NCBI GenBank assembly: GCA_047618505.1
Contig: JBLHLB010000006.1
Coordinates: 1-41,920 of the forward strand
Reading direction: 5' to 3'
DNA: 41,920 bases
Source of the DNA: JBLHLB01 sp047618505
GTDB lineage: Bacteria; Planctomycetota; UBA1135; GCA-002686595
Numbering within the stretch: position 1 is the first letter of the stretch; the number at the start of each line of letters is the position of its first letter. The notes below the pieces were generated by a model. The model made no database searches. It saw only the letters and a program-made list of their open reading frames with translations, and was not told the DNA's origin. Both the position numbers and the translations under genes were made by a program. This document shows, piece by piece, positions 8,449-18,296 of this stretch.

Positions 8449-9924
8449 ATGACGAATCGAGTCGCCACCTCACTGCTGCTGGCTGTCATCCCCGTACTTT
8501 ACGCAGGATCGGTCGTTGAGGCACAAGATGAGACCAATGAGGAGGCGTCCCGGCCCCCGAACATCGTGTTCATCCTGGTAGACGATCTCGGCTGGACAGA
8601 CCTTGGCTGCTACGGAAGCAGCTTCTACGATACGCCCAATGTCGACGCGCTTGCCGCATCAGGAATGCGTTTCACGGACGCCTACGCTGCCTGTCCAGTA
8701 TGCAGCCCAAGTCGTGCGAGCATCATGACAGGGCGCTACCCCCAGCGCTTCTCCGCGACAGACTACTTCGGTGCACCACAGCCTGAGACTTGGAAGCGCA
8801 ACACCGAGCTTCTCCCCGCCGCATATGGCGATCGCCTACCGCTTGAGGAGGTGACCTTAGCTGAGGCGCTCCATGACGAAGGCTATGCCACCTTCTTCGC
8901 GGGTAAGTGGCACCTGGGCCCGGAAGGCTTCTGGCCGGAAGATCAGGGTTTCGACGTCAATCGCGGGGGGATCCAACGTGGAGGCCCCTACGGTGGTGAT
9001 CGCTATTTTTCACCCTACGGAAACGAGCGTCTTAGCGACGGACCCAAGGGGGAACACCTGCCCGATCGATTGGCCACCGAGACCGTCGACTTCATGGGGG
9101 TCAACAGGGATCGTCCATTTCTGGCATACCTGTCCTTCTACTCTGTTCATACGCCCTTGATGGCCCGGGCTGATCTAAAGGAGAAGTACGAAGCGCGCGC
9201 GGCCGAACTCAATGTGGGTGATGAGCGCTGGGGAAAGGAGGGAAAGAGGCGCGCGCGGCTCGTGCAGGACCACGCCATCTATGGAGGCATGGTCGAGGCA
9301 ATGGATGCTGCCGTGGGAAAGGTATTGACTGCCCTAGAAGAGCTCGGTCTCGCAGAGAACACTGTGGTGATACTCATGTCCGACAACGGAGGCCTGTCCA
9401 CATCCGAGGGACACCCGACAAGCAACCTTCCACTTCGGGCAGGCAAGGGCTGGCTCTATGAGGGCGGCATCCGCGAACCTCTTATCGTGCGCTGGCCAGG
9501 GGTGACGGCTCCCGGCAGTACAGACGACACTCCGATCACCAGCGTCGACTTCTTCCCGACCATCATGCAGATAACTGGAGCGCAGCCCTCGGGCGAGCAG
9601 GAGATTGACGGCGTCAGCTTCACCTCCCTGCTTGGGGGTGGAGAGCTGGAGCGCGGGCCAATATTCTGGCACTACCCCCATTACGGCAACCAGGGTGGCG
9701 CACCCGGCGCAGCAGTCAGAGACGGGAAATGGAAGTTGATCGAGTGGTACGGCGTTGAGCAGCTGGAGCTCTACGACCTGGAATCAGATCTAGGGGAAGA
9801 GAACAATGTCGCGGCAGAGAACTCCGCAGTTGTTGCCCACATGAAGGGACTCTTGCAGGCATGGCATGCCGAGGTTGGCTCACGCATGCCCACGACCAAC
9901 CCAGGCTTCAAGCGGGTTCCATAA
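8449..9924 (+). CDS. Exported formylglycine-dependent sulfatase (S1 family)
   Basis: The ATG at 8449 gives 491 residues beginning with a Sec signal peptide (MTNRVATSLLLAVIPVLYAG, cleavage near AQ26). The alkaline phosphatase/sulfatase fold shows the metal pair VDD (residues 44-46), the maturation motif C85-S-P-S-R89 with the Cys that becomes formylglycine, a GKWHLG motif, HTPLM and MSDNGG. It should hydrolyse sulfate esters, likely on a polysaccharide, in the periplasm or outside the cell. An in-frame start 195 bases upstream would bury the signal peptide and is rejected. It diverges from the PmoA-like/DUF1080 gene and precedes the cytochrome/DUF1501 modules, which fits a glycan-use locus. 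The precise sulfated substrate cannot be read from the sequence. Confidence 0.92.
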   Translation: MTNRVATSLLLAVIPVLYAGSVVEAQDETNEEASRPPNIVFILVDDLGWTDLGCYGSSFYDTPNVDALAASGMRFTDAYAACPVCSPSRASIMTGRYPQRFSATDYFGAPQPETWKRNTELLPAAYGDRLPLEEVTLAEALHDEGYATFFAGKWHLGPEGFWPEDQGFDVNRGGIQRGGPYGGDRYFSPYGNERLSDGPKGEHLPDRLATETVDFMGVNRDRPFLAYLSFYSVHTPLMARADLKEKYEARAAELNVGDERWGKEGKRRARLVQDHAIYGGMVEAMDAAVGKVLTALEELGLAENTVVILMSDNGGLSTSEGHPTSNLPLRAGKGWLYEGGIREPLIVRWPGVTAPGSTDDTPITSVDFFPTIMQITGAQPSGEQEIDGVSFTSLLGGGELERGPIFWHYPHYGNQGGAPGAAVRDGKWKLIEWYGVEQLELYDLESDLGEENNVAAENSAVVAHMKGLLQAWHAEVGSRMPTTNPGFKRVP

Positions 9925-9989
9925 ATCCCCGCTGAGAAGACCGACAGTCGAAATAGACAGTGGGTCGCGCATTGAACGCTCCACGCCCG

Positions 9990-10021
9990 TGGGAATCGCC
10001 TAATGGCAAGGCGAGTTCCCA
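9990..10021. repeat. Short imperfect inverted repeat
   Basis: TGGGAATCGCC and GGCGAGTTCCCA form an imperfect 11-12 base stem around a 9-base loop in the gap between the sulfatase and the first cytochrome gene. There is no following T-run, so a classical rho-independent terminator is unlikely. It may stabilise the sulfatase mRNA end or be chance. Confidence 0.3.
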
Positions 10022-10057
10022 GGGAGCGGAGTCAGAGACCTGGTATATTGACCACAA

Positions 10058-13000
10058 ATGATCTCTCTCTCGCTGATGCTAGTGGCCGCAGCCCAGGTGC
10101 CGATCTCCACCACGGCTGAGCCCGTTGACTTCGCCCAGGACATTCGCCCGATCCTGTCCGACCGCTGCTTTGTTTGCCACGGCCCTGGAGAGGACCCCAA
10201 AGGTGACCTGCGATTAGATCTGCGCGAAGAAGCCCTCGCGGACCGAGGTGGGTATTCCGCCATTATTCCGGGCGAGCCAGGAGCAAGCGAAATGATGCTC
10301 CGCCTGCGCCACGGAGACAGTCGTCAAGTCATGCCCCCGCCGGCATCAAAACTGACCATCAGCGAAGCGGAGATCGCGCTACTCGAGCGTTGGATCCAGG
10401 AGGGCGCGGTCTACGCGGATCACTGGTCTTTTGTCGCCCCCTTGCGGTCTGACTTGCCTGCTGTTGTCGATGCCAGTTGGACGAGGGACGCGATCGACCG
10501 TTTCACCCTTGCTCGCATGGAGAACGCGGGCCTCACCCCGGCGGAGGAGACGGATCGTGCAACGTGGCTGCGCCGTGTGTCCTACGACCTAACCGGGCTA
10601 CCGCCGACCCTGGCGGAGCTGGATGCTTTCCTTTCTGCGCCAGGCGCGGAGGCCTTTGGCGCGGAGCTTGATCGTCTCTTCGCCTCGACTCGGCACGCCG
10701 AACGCATGGCCAGTATTTGGCTAGATGCCGCGCGCTATGCGGACACCTACGGCTACCAATCAGACGTCTACCGCGAAGTATGGCCCTGGCGCGATTGGGT
10801 CATCGGTTCCTACGCAAGCAATCAACCCTACGATGAGTTTCTGACCTGGCAGATTGCTGGCGATCTCTTGCCGGAAGCGACCCAAGAGTCCCGCCTGGCA
10901 ACGGCATTCAACCGACTGCATCGACAGACAAACGAAGGCGGAAGCACAGAAGAGGAATACCGCATTGACTACGTGGCGGACCGCGTCCTGACCCTCTCGA
11001 CCGCGGTTCTTGGACTGACCATGGAATGCGCCCGTTGCCACGACCACAAGTTTGATGCCCTGAGCCAGGGAGAGTTCTACGGGTTGTCGGCCTACTTCGA
11101 TGACATCGATGAGTCGGGGCTCTACTCGCACTTCACCAATGCGGTTCCAACGCCCGCCCTTGATCTTCCCACGGAACCCCAGGCTCTGCAGCTTGCTGAA
11201 TTAGAGGCTCTCGTCCTGGAGGCTTTGCCGGGCGTTGCTGCTGCCCGAGAGGCCCCCGTCGAGGTTCCCGCCGATGTCCCCATAGTGGCAACGGATACTC
11301 TTGCGATTATCCGCGACCTCCAAGGAACGTACGGCTTCGATGAACTCACCGGAGGTGCACTCGCAAACGGAGTCGCCGACGCACCCTCAGGGTCTGTGCG
11401 CGGCGCACTGCTCCGTGTCGATGGCTTCGAGGGTCACGCCATTGAGTTTAGCGGCGATGACCCCGCCCTCTTTCCGGGCGTCGGCCACTTCCGGCGTAGC
11501 GATCCCTTTACGATCGGCCTGCGCATCTGGTTGCCGAAGTCCTACGAGCGGGCAGTAATACTGCACCGCTCGCGTGCCTGGACAGATTCCGCCAGCCGTG
11601 GCTATGAGTTGTTGATAGAAGACGGAAGGGCGAGTGCAGCCCTAATCCACTTTTGGCCAGGCAATGCACTGCGCGTCGCCACAAAAGAATCGCTGCCACT
11701 TGAACGCTGGGTACAGGTCACCCTCACATGGGATGGTTCGAGTCGCGCAGCTGGGCTACGCATCTATGTGGATGGCCAAGCGGTGGAGGTCAACATCATC
11801 CGTGACAACCTGCGTCGCACGATACTCGGAGGTGGACTGAATGATCTGACTCTTGGGGAGCGCTTTAGAGACAATGGTCTTGCCGGTGGACGGGCAGACG
11901 ATCTGTTTGTGATTGGACGTGAGTTGTCCGCGGCGGAGGTGCGCCACCTTGTTCAGGGGGAATCGGCTTCCCCCCCAAGCGCCGCGGAGCTCCGGGGACA
12001 TCGCTTGCAAGAGGACGATGGCCCCCTACGCACTGCATTGGCAGTTCTGCAGAACGCGCGCAGGGCACGGGATGATGCGCGCGACGCTGTGCGCCAAATT
12101 ATGACCATGCGCGACATGGAGACCGAACGGCCAACCTATCTGCTTGAGCGTGGCAGCTATCTCTCACCGCGCCAAGAGATACTGCCCCACACTCCCGCTT
12201 CCCTTTCGCCCTTTCCTGAGGGCGCCCCTTCGAATCGTCTTGGCTTGGCCCGTTGGTTGACGGATCCGGCACATCCCTTGACCGCCCGCGTGGAGGTCAA
12301 TCGCCTTTGGCGCTTAGCCTTCGGTCAGGGACTTGTTGGCACCGCGGAGGATTTCGGCAGCCAGGGAGATCCCCCCAGTCATCCCCTGCTCCTAGACACC
12401 TTGGCTGTGGACCTAGTGGAATCCGGCTGGGATCGACGCGCGCTTCTGAGGCGCATGCTGCTATCTGCAACCTATCGCCAATCGTCGGTCGCCGGGGAGA
12501 CTGCACGGGTCGACGATCCCGACAATCGCCTTCTTTCCCATGCTTCGCGGCGGCGACTCACCGCAGAGATGCTGCGGGATGGCGCGCTCTTTGTGTCCGG
12601 CTTGCTCGTGGAGAAGCGCGGTGGCCCTCCAGTCAAACCCTATCAACCCGCGGGGCTGTGGCAGGAGAAGAGCGGAAGCGTATACCAGGCGGACGAAGGT
12701 GAAGGGCTCTGGAGGCGCAGCCTGTACACGATCTGGAAGCGCACATCACCGCCGCCTTCCATGATGATCCTGGATGCAGCCAAACGCGACGTCTGCGTCG
12801 TAGACCGGCAGGTCACCTCTTCACCGCTGCAGGCCCTTCTTCTCTGGAACGATCCGCAATTCGTGGAGGCCTCGCGGATGCTTGCGGAGCGCACAATGCG
12901 CGAGGGTGGCGACGACCCCACCGGCAGGATCGCGTTTCTATTCCGCAGCGTTACCTCGCGGGTTGCGTCCCGCGATGAGCAGGCAATATTGCTGGGACTT

Positions 13001-13168
13001 CTTGAGGGTCAACTCGCGGCATTCAAGGCGCGTCCGGCGGATGCCTCTGCTTTACTGACGGTCGGCCGGGCCCCCAGAGATGAGTCCTTGGAGCCTGTAG
13101 CCCTCGCCTCCTGGACAATCGTGGCGCAGGCGATCTTTAGTTTCGATGCGGCGATCACTAGGCCATGA
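10058..13168 (+). CDS. PSCyt1-DUF1549-LamG-DUF1553 planctomycete cytochrome protein
   Basis: A 1036-residue exported protein with signal MISLSLMLVAAAQVP. The PSCyt1 cytochrome c domain has heme motif C37-F-V-C-H41 and a distal MPPP (residues 92-95). DUF1549 covers about 135-345 and holds a second CxxCH, C324-A-R-C-H328. Residues about 421-634 form a LamG/concanavalin-like sandwich. DUF1553 occupies about 720-985 (NRLGLARWL, LTARVEVNRLW, KPYQPAGLW). Such proteins are widespread in Planctomycetota, paired with DUF1501; electron transfer linked to carbohydrate oxidation has been proposed but is not established. The last four bases overlap the start of the DUF1501 gene, so the two are co-translated. 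The LamG insert suggests sugar binding. Confidence 0.92.
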   Translation: MISLSLMLVAAAQVPISTTAEPVDFAQDIRPILSDRCFVCHGPGEDPKGDLRLDLREEALADRGGYSAIIPGEPGASEMMLRLRHGDSRQVMPPPASKLTISEAEIALLERWIQEGAVYADHWSFVAPLRSDLPAVVDASWTRDAIDRFTLARMENAGLTPAEETDRATWLRRVSYDLTGLPPTLAELDAFLSAPGAEAFGAELDRLFASTRHAERMASIWLDAARYADTYGYQSDVYREVWPWRDWVIGSYASNQPYDEFLTWQIAGDLLPEATQESRLATAFNRLHRQTNEGGSTEEEYRIDYVADRVLTLSTAVLGLTMECARCHDHKFDALSQGEFYGLSAYFDDIDESGLYSHFTNAVPTPALDLPTEPQALQLAELEALVLEALPGVAAAREAPVEVPADVPIVATDTLAIIRDLQGTYGFDELTGGALANGVADAPSGSVRGALLRVDGFEGHAIEFSGDDPALFPGVGHFRRSDPFTIGLRIWLPKSYERAVILHRSRAWTDSASRGYELLIEDGRASAALIHFWPGNALRVATKESLPLERWVQVTLTWDGSSRAAGLRIYVDGQAVEVNIIRDNLRRTILGGGLNDLTLGERFRDNGLAGGRADDLFVIGRELSAAEVRHLVQGESASPPSAAELRGHRLQEDDGPLRTALAVLQNARRARDDARDAVRQIMTMRDMETERPTYLLERGSYLSPRQEILPHTPASLSPFPEGAPSNRLGLARWLTDPAHPLTARVEVNRLWRLAFGQGLVGTAEDFGSQGDPPSHPLLLDTLAVDLVESGWDRRALLRRMLLSATYRQSSVAGETARVDDPDNRLLSHASRRRLTAEMLRDGALFVSGLLVEKRGGPPVKPYQPAGLWQEKSGSVYQADEGEGLWRRSLYTIWKRTSPPPSMMILDAAKRDVCVVDRQVTSSPLQALLLWNDPQFVEASRMLAERTMREGGDDPTGRIAFLFRSVTSRVASRDEQAILLGLLEGQLAAFKARPADASALLTVGRAPRDESLEPVALASWTIVAQAIFSFDAAITRP

Positions 13169-14610
13169 AAAATCATCCCAAGAATAAAAAGACTACGGGT
13201 CCTTCGCGGCGACAAGTCCTGCGCACAGCTGGTGCAGGCTTGGCGACAACATCGCTTGCCCCGTTGTTGCGTGCGGCCGAGAATGGCCAGAGTCAGCAAT
13301 CTCTCCTGCAGCCTTACCGCCGGCCTCACCATAGACCTAAGGCGAAACGCGTCATCTACCTCTTTCAAAGTGGCGGTCCATCGCAGATCGATCTCTTTGA
13401 TCACAAGCCTGTTCTGCAACGGCGTAACGGAGAGCAGCTGCCCGACAGCGTGCGCAAGGGGCAGCGCCTAACGGGGATGAGTGGAAACCAGACAAGCCTT
13501 CCCTTGGCGGGCAGTCAGTTTAAATTCGCTCGCCATGGAAAGTCTGGCGCCTGGGTGAGCGAGCTGCTCCCTGAGACAGCGAAGATCGTCGACAAGCTTT
13601 GTTTCGTGCGCTCTGTCCACACGGAAGCCATCAACCACGATCCCGCGGTCACCTTTATTCAAACGGGCTCGGAGCGCGCGGGTCGCCCCTCCCTCGGTGC
13701 ATGGCTGAGCTACGGCCTCGGAAGCAGCAATTCGAACCTGCCAGAATGCTGCGTCTTCATCACCAAGGACAAGGGCGGACAGCCTCTCTATCAGCGCCTC
13801 TGGGGCGCAGGCTTTCTGCCGACGCGGCACCAGGGCGTGCAGCTCAGGGCCGGAGGTGATCCCGTGCTGTACCTGAGTGATCCGCCGGGAGTGGATCGCT
13901 CGACACGTCTGCGCATGCTAGACGCCCTGCGTCAACTACACGAAGGCGAAAGCACACAGGCCCCCAGTGCCGCGGATCGCATTCTTCAGTACGAGATGGC
14001 TACGCGCATGCAACTCTCGGTACCGGAGGTCGCCGACCTATCTGATGAACCCGAGGAGACCTTTGCTCTCTATGGTGAGGATGCGCGCCGCCCCGGATCC
14101 TTTGCCGCCAACTGCCTTCTGGCACGGCGCCTGATAGAGCGGGATGTTCGCTGTGTGCAGCTTTTCCACCAAGGCTGGGATCAGCACGGAAACCTGCCCG
14201 GAGCCATACGCACCCAATGCATGGAAACCGACAAGGCCTCGGCCGCCCTTGTGATCGACCTGGAGCGGCGCGGACTCCTGGATGACACCCTCGTGGTCTG
14301 GGGCGGCGAATTCGGCCGTACCTGCTACTCACAGGGTAAGCTGACCCCCACAAGCTACGGTCGCGATCATCATCCGCGCTGCTCAACGATGTGGATGGCG
14401 GGTGGTGGAGTGAAGCCAGGCCTGACCTACGGCGAGACTGACGACTTCAGCTACAACATCGTGATGGATCCCGTCCATGTGCATGATATTCAGGCGACCA
14501 TGCTGCACCTGCTGGGGATCGACCACGAGCGCTTGACCTTCAAGCACCAGGGGAGGCGTTATCGCCTGACTGACATCGCCGGCAGGGTGGTAACGGAATT
14601 GCTCGCCTAG
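13165..14610 (+). CDS. Tat-exported DUF1501 protein, copy 1
   Basis: A 481-residue protein with a twin-arginine signal (PSRRQVLRTAGAG; R15-R16), so it is exported folded. The DUF1501 fold belongs to the alkaline phosphatase/sulfatase superfamily. Landmarks are INHDPAVTFIQTGSE, GAWLSYGLGS, WDQHGNL, VVWGGEFGRT, GRDHHPRC and TYGETDDFSYN. The His/Asp-rich motifs could bind metal, although the catalytic role is unknown. It overlaps the preceding cytochrome gene by ATGA. A closely similar protein is encoded at 18297-19733, behind the second cytochrome protein, so the pair appears to be a duplicated functional module. Confidence 0.92.
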   Translation: MKNHPKNKKTTGPSRRQVLRTAGAGLATTSLAPLLRAAENGQSQQSLLQPYRRPHHRPKAKRVIYLFQSGGPSQIDLFDHKPVLQRRNGEQLPDSVRKGQRLTGMSGNQTSLPLAGSQFKFARHGKSGAWVSELLPETAKIVDKLCFVRSVHTEAINHDPAVTFIQTGSERAGRPSLGAWLSYGLGSSNSNLPECCVFITKDKGGQPLYQRLWGAGFLPTRHQGVQLRAGGDPVLYLSDPPGVDRSTRLRMLDALRQLHEGESTQAPSAADRILQYEMATRMQLSVPEVADLSDEPEETFALYGEDARRPGSFAANCLLARRLIERDVRCVQLFHQGWDQHGNLPGAIRTQCMETDKASAALVIDLERRGLLDDTLVVWGGEFGRTCYSQGKLTPTSYGRDHHPRCSTMWMAGGGVKPGLTYGETDDFSYNIVMDPVHVHDIQATMLHLLGIDHERLTFKHQGRRYRLTDIAGRVVTELLA

Positions 14611-14787
14611 TGCCCCTAGGGGGAAGGCCTGGAGCTTGCGGAACGGACCCTCCCGCCCCGTAGGAGCTCTACCGTTTCGATCGAGTGCTGATCTCGGACA
14701 GGGAGTACAATAGCGCGCAGAACTGCGACCAATGTGCCCGGATCTGGGCATGAATCTGCCCGGAACTCGGACGAGACAAGCCCCACT

Positions 14788-17700
14788 GTGAATTTATCCC
14801 TCACTCTCATCCTCCTTTCCACCGGTGTCGGGGACGAGCCCGGCGCGGTCGACTTCAACCGCGACATTCGCCCGATTCTCGCCGAGAAATGCATCGTTTG
14901 TCACGGGCCGGATGAGGAGGTACGGGAAGCCGACCTGCGCTTGGATCAGAGCGCTGATGTGTATGAGGACCGCGACGGAACCACCCTTGTGGTGCCTGGA
15001 GATAGGGGGCTCAGTGAGCTATTCCTTCGCATTACGGATAGCGACGATCCGATGCCGCCAACGGACTTTGATCAGTCCCTTGCTTCTGCCGAGATCGAAA
15101 TCATCGGCCGTTGGATTGAGGGCGGCGCAGACTGGCAGAAGCATTGGGCATACGAAGCCCCCACTCTCTCCGATGCACCGGTGTTGGCCCAGGCAGATTG
15201 GGTGCGCGACCCCCTAGATCGGTGGATCTTGGCGCGCTTAGAGCAGGAGGCGCTGCCCCCTGCGCCTGAGGCGACTCGGGAAGCGCTGCTGCGACGTGTG
15301 ACACTCGACCTAACGGGCCTACCTCCGACTCTTGTGGAGCTTGACGCTTACTTGGCTGATGGAGAGACCGGGGCCTACGAGCGCGTCGTTGACCGACTTC
15401 TGGCCTCGAATCGCTACGGTGAGAACATGGCACGCTACTGGTTGGATGCGGCCCGCTACGGCGACACCCACGGCTTTCACCTCGACAACGTGCGATCGCT
15501 GTGGCGTTGGCGTGATTGGGTGATCGACGCGTTCAATGACAACAAGCCCTTCGATGCCTTCACCGTCGAGCAATTGGCGGGCGACCTCCTTTTGGATCCG
15601 TCCCTCGAACAGCTCATCGCTACGGGCTTCAATCGCTGCAATCCAACCACAGGCGAAGGTGGTTTGATTCGTGAAGAGTACCTGGCCAAGTACGCGGTCG
15701 ATCGTGCGGAGACAACCTCGACAATTTTTCTCGGCACGACTATCGGCTGCGCGAACTGCCACGACCACAAGTTTGATCCATTCACCACGACGGACTTCTA
15801 CGGGCTCTTCGCCTTCTTTCATTCCTTCGCAGAGGATGGCTCTGACTACAACGCCCTCGCACCGCCGCCGTCAATCAAAGCGCCGACCCAGGAACAGGCG
15901 GCACAGTTGGAAGCGCTACTACCCCGGGTGACTACGGCAGCGGCGGCGATGGTTGCGCCCGACCCCGAATTGGATGCGGGGCAGGCTTCATGGGAAAGAG
16001 ATTGGGCGGAGAAGCTGTCCCAGCGTTGGCATGGCTTGGCCCCGCTGTCGGTGACCTCTCGGGGAGGTGCCACCATGGAGATCCTCGAGGATTCATCCAT
16101 CCTGGTCAGCGGAAAGAGTGCCGTGACGGATGTCTTCGAAGTCCTGGTGCAGACCGATGCCGAAGTCGTGACCGCGATTCACCTGGAGGCGTTGCCCCAT
16201 CCGAGCTTTGCCAACGGCGGAGTCGGCCGCTCGGACAATGCGAATATCGTCCTGACCAACTTCAGCGTTGAAGTTGTGCCCCAGGGACGAACAGCAGAAT
16301 ACACCCCCATTGCTCTTTCGGGCGCCTACGCGGATTTCTCCCAGCCCGCCTACCCCGTCATTGATGCCATTGACCCCGACCCCGCAAAGGGCTGGGGAGT
16401 GCACCACCGTGAGAGCGAGGAGCACCGCGCCACTTTCCTATTGGCGGAACCACTGCGCACGGAGGGTGGCGCGATACTTCGCATCCGTTTGCACTTCGAA
16501 TCGCAACACCAGCGGCATGTCTTGGGGAACTTCCGACTTTCAGTTTCAACCCAGGTGCCCGCACCGACGGTGATTGGCAGCTGGTACGCCCTGGGTCCCT
16601 TCCAGGCAGAGAATGCGAATGCTGCCTATGACCAGGACTTTGGTCCCGAGGCTCACTCTGAGAGTGGAGTCGATCTCGATGCAACATTCGGGGCTGGGCT
16701 AGCTTGGGGCGAGCGCGCCGAATACGTCGACGGGCAGCCCCATCAGTTCGTGGGTGATTACTCCGCGGTGTATCTCAGCCGTGTGATTGAGGCCCCCACG
16801 GATCGGCGAATGATGCTGGAGATCGGTAGCGATGCTGCCCTGAAGGTCTGGTTCAACGGCAAGCTCGTGCTGGATCGCAATGTAAGACGCGAGCTGAACC
16901 AGGGTCAGGACATGCTCACCATTGAGTTACAGAGCGGCAAGACTTCCGTTCTGATGAAGGTGGTGAACGACGAGGGGCCCTTTAGCTTCACCTTCCGCGT
17001 TACGGGAGAGGAACTCTTCACCCCGCCCCTCGAGATTGCTGGCGCTGTCTCGGCTCCCGCCGGTGGGCGATCCCCCGCCCAGACAGCTCTCTTGATGAAA
17101 GAGTACCGCGGCGAATTCTCACCGCGGTACAACGAACTGCTCAAGCTGCACAGCGAGCTGGAGGCTCAGCGGGTTGCGCTCGAGGCGGCCATCCCCTCCA
17201 CGATGATCACTCGCGACTTAGAAGAGCCGCGGCCGACTCACATCCTGATCCGCGGGGAGTACGACAATCCCGGGCCCGAAGTCATTCCTGGGGTCCCGGC
17301 GATCCTGCCGCCCCTGCCACCCCTGAATCCAGGGGAAAGGCCCAATCGCCTAGCCCTGGCCCGTTGGCTAACAAGGCCGGATCACCCATTGACCGCGCGC
17401 GTCACGGTGAACCGGTTCTGGCAACAGATCTTTGGAACAGGCCTTGTGGACACGCCCACGGACTTCGGTACACGCGGCAGCTGGCCCACCCACCCTGAGC
17501 TGCTCGATGACCTAGCCGTGGATTTCGTCCAGAGTGGCTGGAACGTGAAGGGGCTCATGCGCCGTTTCGTCACCAGTGCCGCCTATCGGCAAGCGTCACG
17601 GATTACACCGGAGAAGCTCGAGCGCGACCCTCGCAATGCGCTCCTGTCCCGTGGACCCCGTCAGCGTCTTGACGCAGAGACGATACGAGACAGCGCACTA

Positions 17701-18294
17701 TTCATGAGCGGACTATTGGTGGAGCGCATTGGTGGCCCGAGCGTCAAGCCGTACCAGCCCAGCGGACTCTGGAACGTGGTGGGATACTCGGGTTCCAACA
17801 CGGTCCGCTTCGTGCAGGATTCCGGCGACAAGCTCTACCGCCGGAGCATGTACACCTTCTGGAAGCGCACTTCACCGCCTCCGACCATGGCGATTTTCGA
17901 CGCGCCGACACGTGAGGCCTGCGTTGTCTCCCGCGCGCGGACAAATACTCCGCTGCAGGCCCTGGCTCTGATGAACGATGTGCAGTTCGTGGAAGCAGCC
18001 CGTTGCTTCGCGGAACGTGTCCTGCTAGAGAGCGGAGAAGACATCGATGATCGCCTGATCTTTGCATTTAGGGCGGCAACATCGCGCCTGCCTGATGCGG
18101 GGGAACTCGACATTCTCCGGACAACCTTCGGAGAACAGCTGGCAAGTTTTGAGGCCGATGGCGACTCCGCCCTGGCCCTTATAAGCGTCGGGGAATCACC
18201 CATCGGGACGCAGTTCGACGTGGCCGAATTGGCGGCCTGGACCATGCTTACGAACCTGATCCTGAACCTCGACGAAGTCGTCACCCGGGGCTAA
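14788..18294 (+). CDS. PSCyt1-DUF1549-DUF1553 planctomycete cytochrome protein, copy 2
   Basis: The GTG at 14788 gives 1168 residues starting (M)NLSLTLILLS, which lines up with the N-terminus of the first copy; another in-frame GTG lies at 14734. The PSCyt1 domain has C35-I-V-C-H39 and a later MPP. DUF1549 (about 137-345) carries the second heme-like motif C321-A-N-C-H325, and DUF1553 is at about 845-1120. Between them, residues about 410-750 form beta-rich domains: a discoidin-like segment, then a PA14/CBM-like one with a VWFNGKLV hairpin. The first copy has LamG there instead, so the modules share a chassis and differ in the probable ligand-binding part. Two bases separate it from the next gene. 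Confidence 0.9.
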   Translation: MNLSLTLILLSTGVGDEPGAVDFNRDIRPILAEKCIVCHGPDEEVREADLRLDQSADVYEDRDGTTLVVPGDRGLSELFLRITDSDDPMPPTDFDQSLASAEIEIIGRWIEGGADWQKHWAYEAPTLSDAPVLAQADWVRDPLDRWILARLEQEALPPAPEATREALLRRVTLDLTGLPPTLVELDAYLADGETGAYERVVDRLLASNRYGENMARYWLDAARYGDTHGFHLDNVRSLWRWRDWVIDAFNDNKPFDAFTVEQLAGDLLLDPSLEQLIATGFNRCNPTTGEGGLIREEYLAKYAVDRAETTSTIFLGTTIGCANCHDHKFDPFTTTDFYGLFAFFHSFAEDGSDYNALAPPPSIKAPTQEQAAQLEALLPRVTTAAAAMVAPDPELDAGQASWERDWAEKLSQRWHGLAPLSVTSRGGATMEILEDSSILVSGKSAVTDVFEVLVQTDAEVVTAIHLEALPHPSFANGGVGRSDNANIVLTNFSVEVVPQGRTAEYTPIALSGAYADFSQPAYPVIDAIDPDPAKGWGVHHRESEEHRATFLLAEPLRTEGGAILRIRLHFESQHQRHVLGNFRLSVSTQVPAPTVIGSWYALGPFQAENANAAYDQDFGPEAHSESGVDLDATFGAGLAWGERAEYVDGQPHQFVGDYSAVYLSRVIEAPTDRRMMLEIGSDAALKVWFNGKLVLDRNVRRELNQGQDMLTIELQSGKTSVLMKVVNDEGPFSFTFRVTGEELFTPPLEIAGAVSAPAGGRSPAQTALLMKEYRGEFSPRYNELLKLHSELEAQRVALEAAIPSTMITRDLEEPRPTHILIRGEYDNPGPEVIPGVPAILPPLPPLNPGERPNRLALARWLTRPDHPLTARVTVNRFWQQIFGTGLVDTPTDFGTRGSWPTHPELLDDLAVDFVQSGWNVKGLMRRFVTSAAYRQASRITPEKLERDPRNALLSRGPRQRLDAETIRDSALFMSGLLVERIGGPSVKPYQPSGLWNVVGYSGSNTVRFVQDSGDKLYRRSMYTFWKRTSPPPTMAIFDAPTREACVVSRARTNTPLQALALMNDVQFVEAARCFAERVLLESGEDIDDRLIFAFRAATSRLPDAGELDILRTTFGEQLASFEADGDSALALISVGESPIGTQFDVAELAAWTMLTNLILNLDEVVTRG

Positions 18295-18296
18295 CC

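Noticed and set aside
9990..10021. Dyad as an intrinsic terminator
   Set aside because: The stem is imperfect and no T-run follows it.
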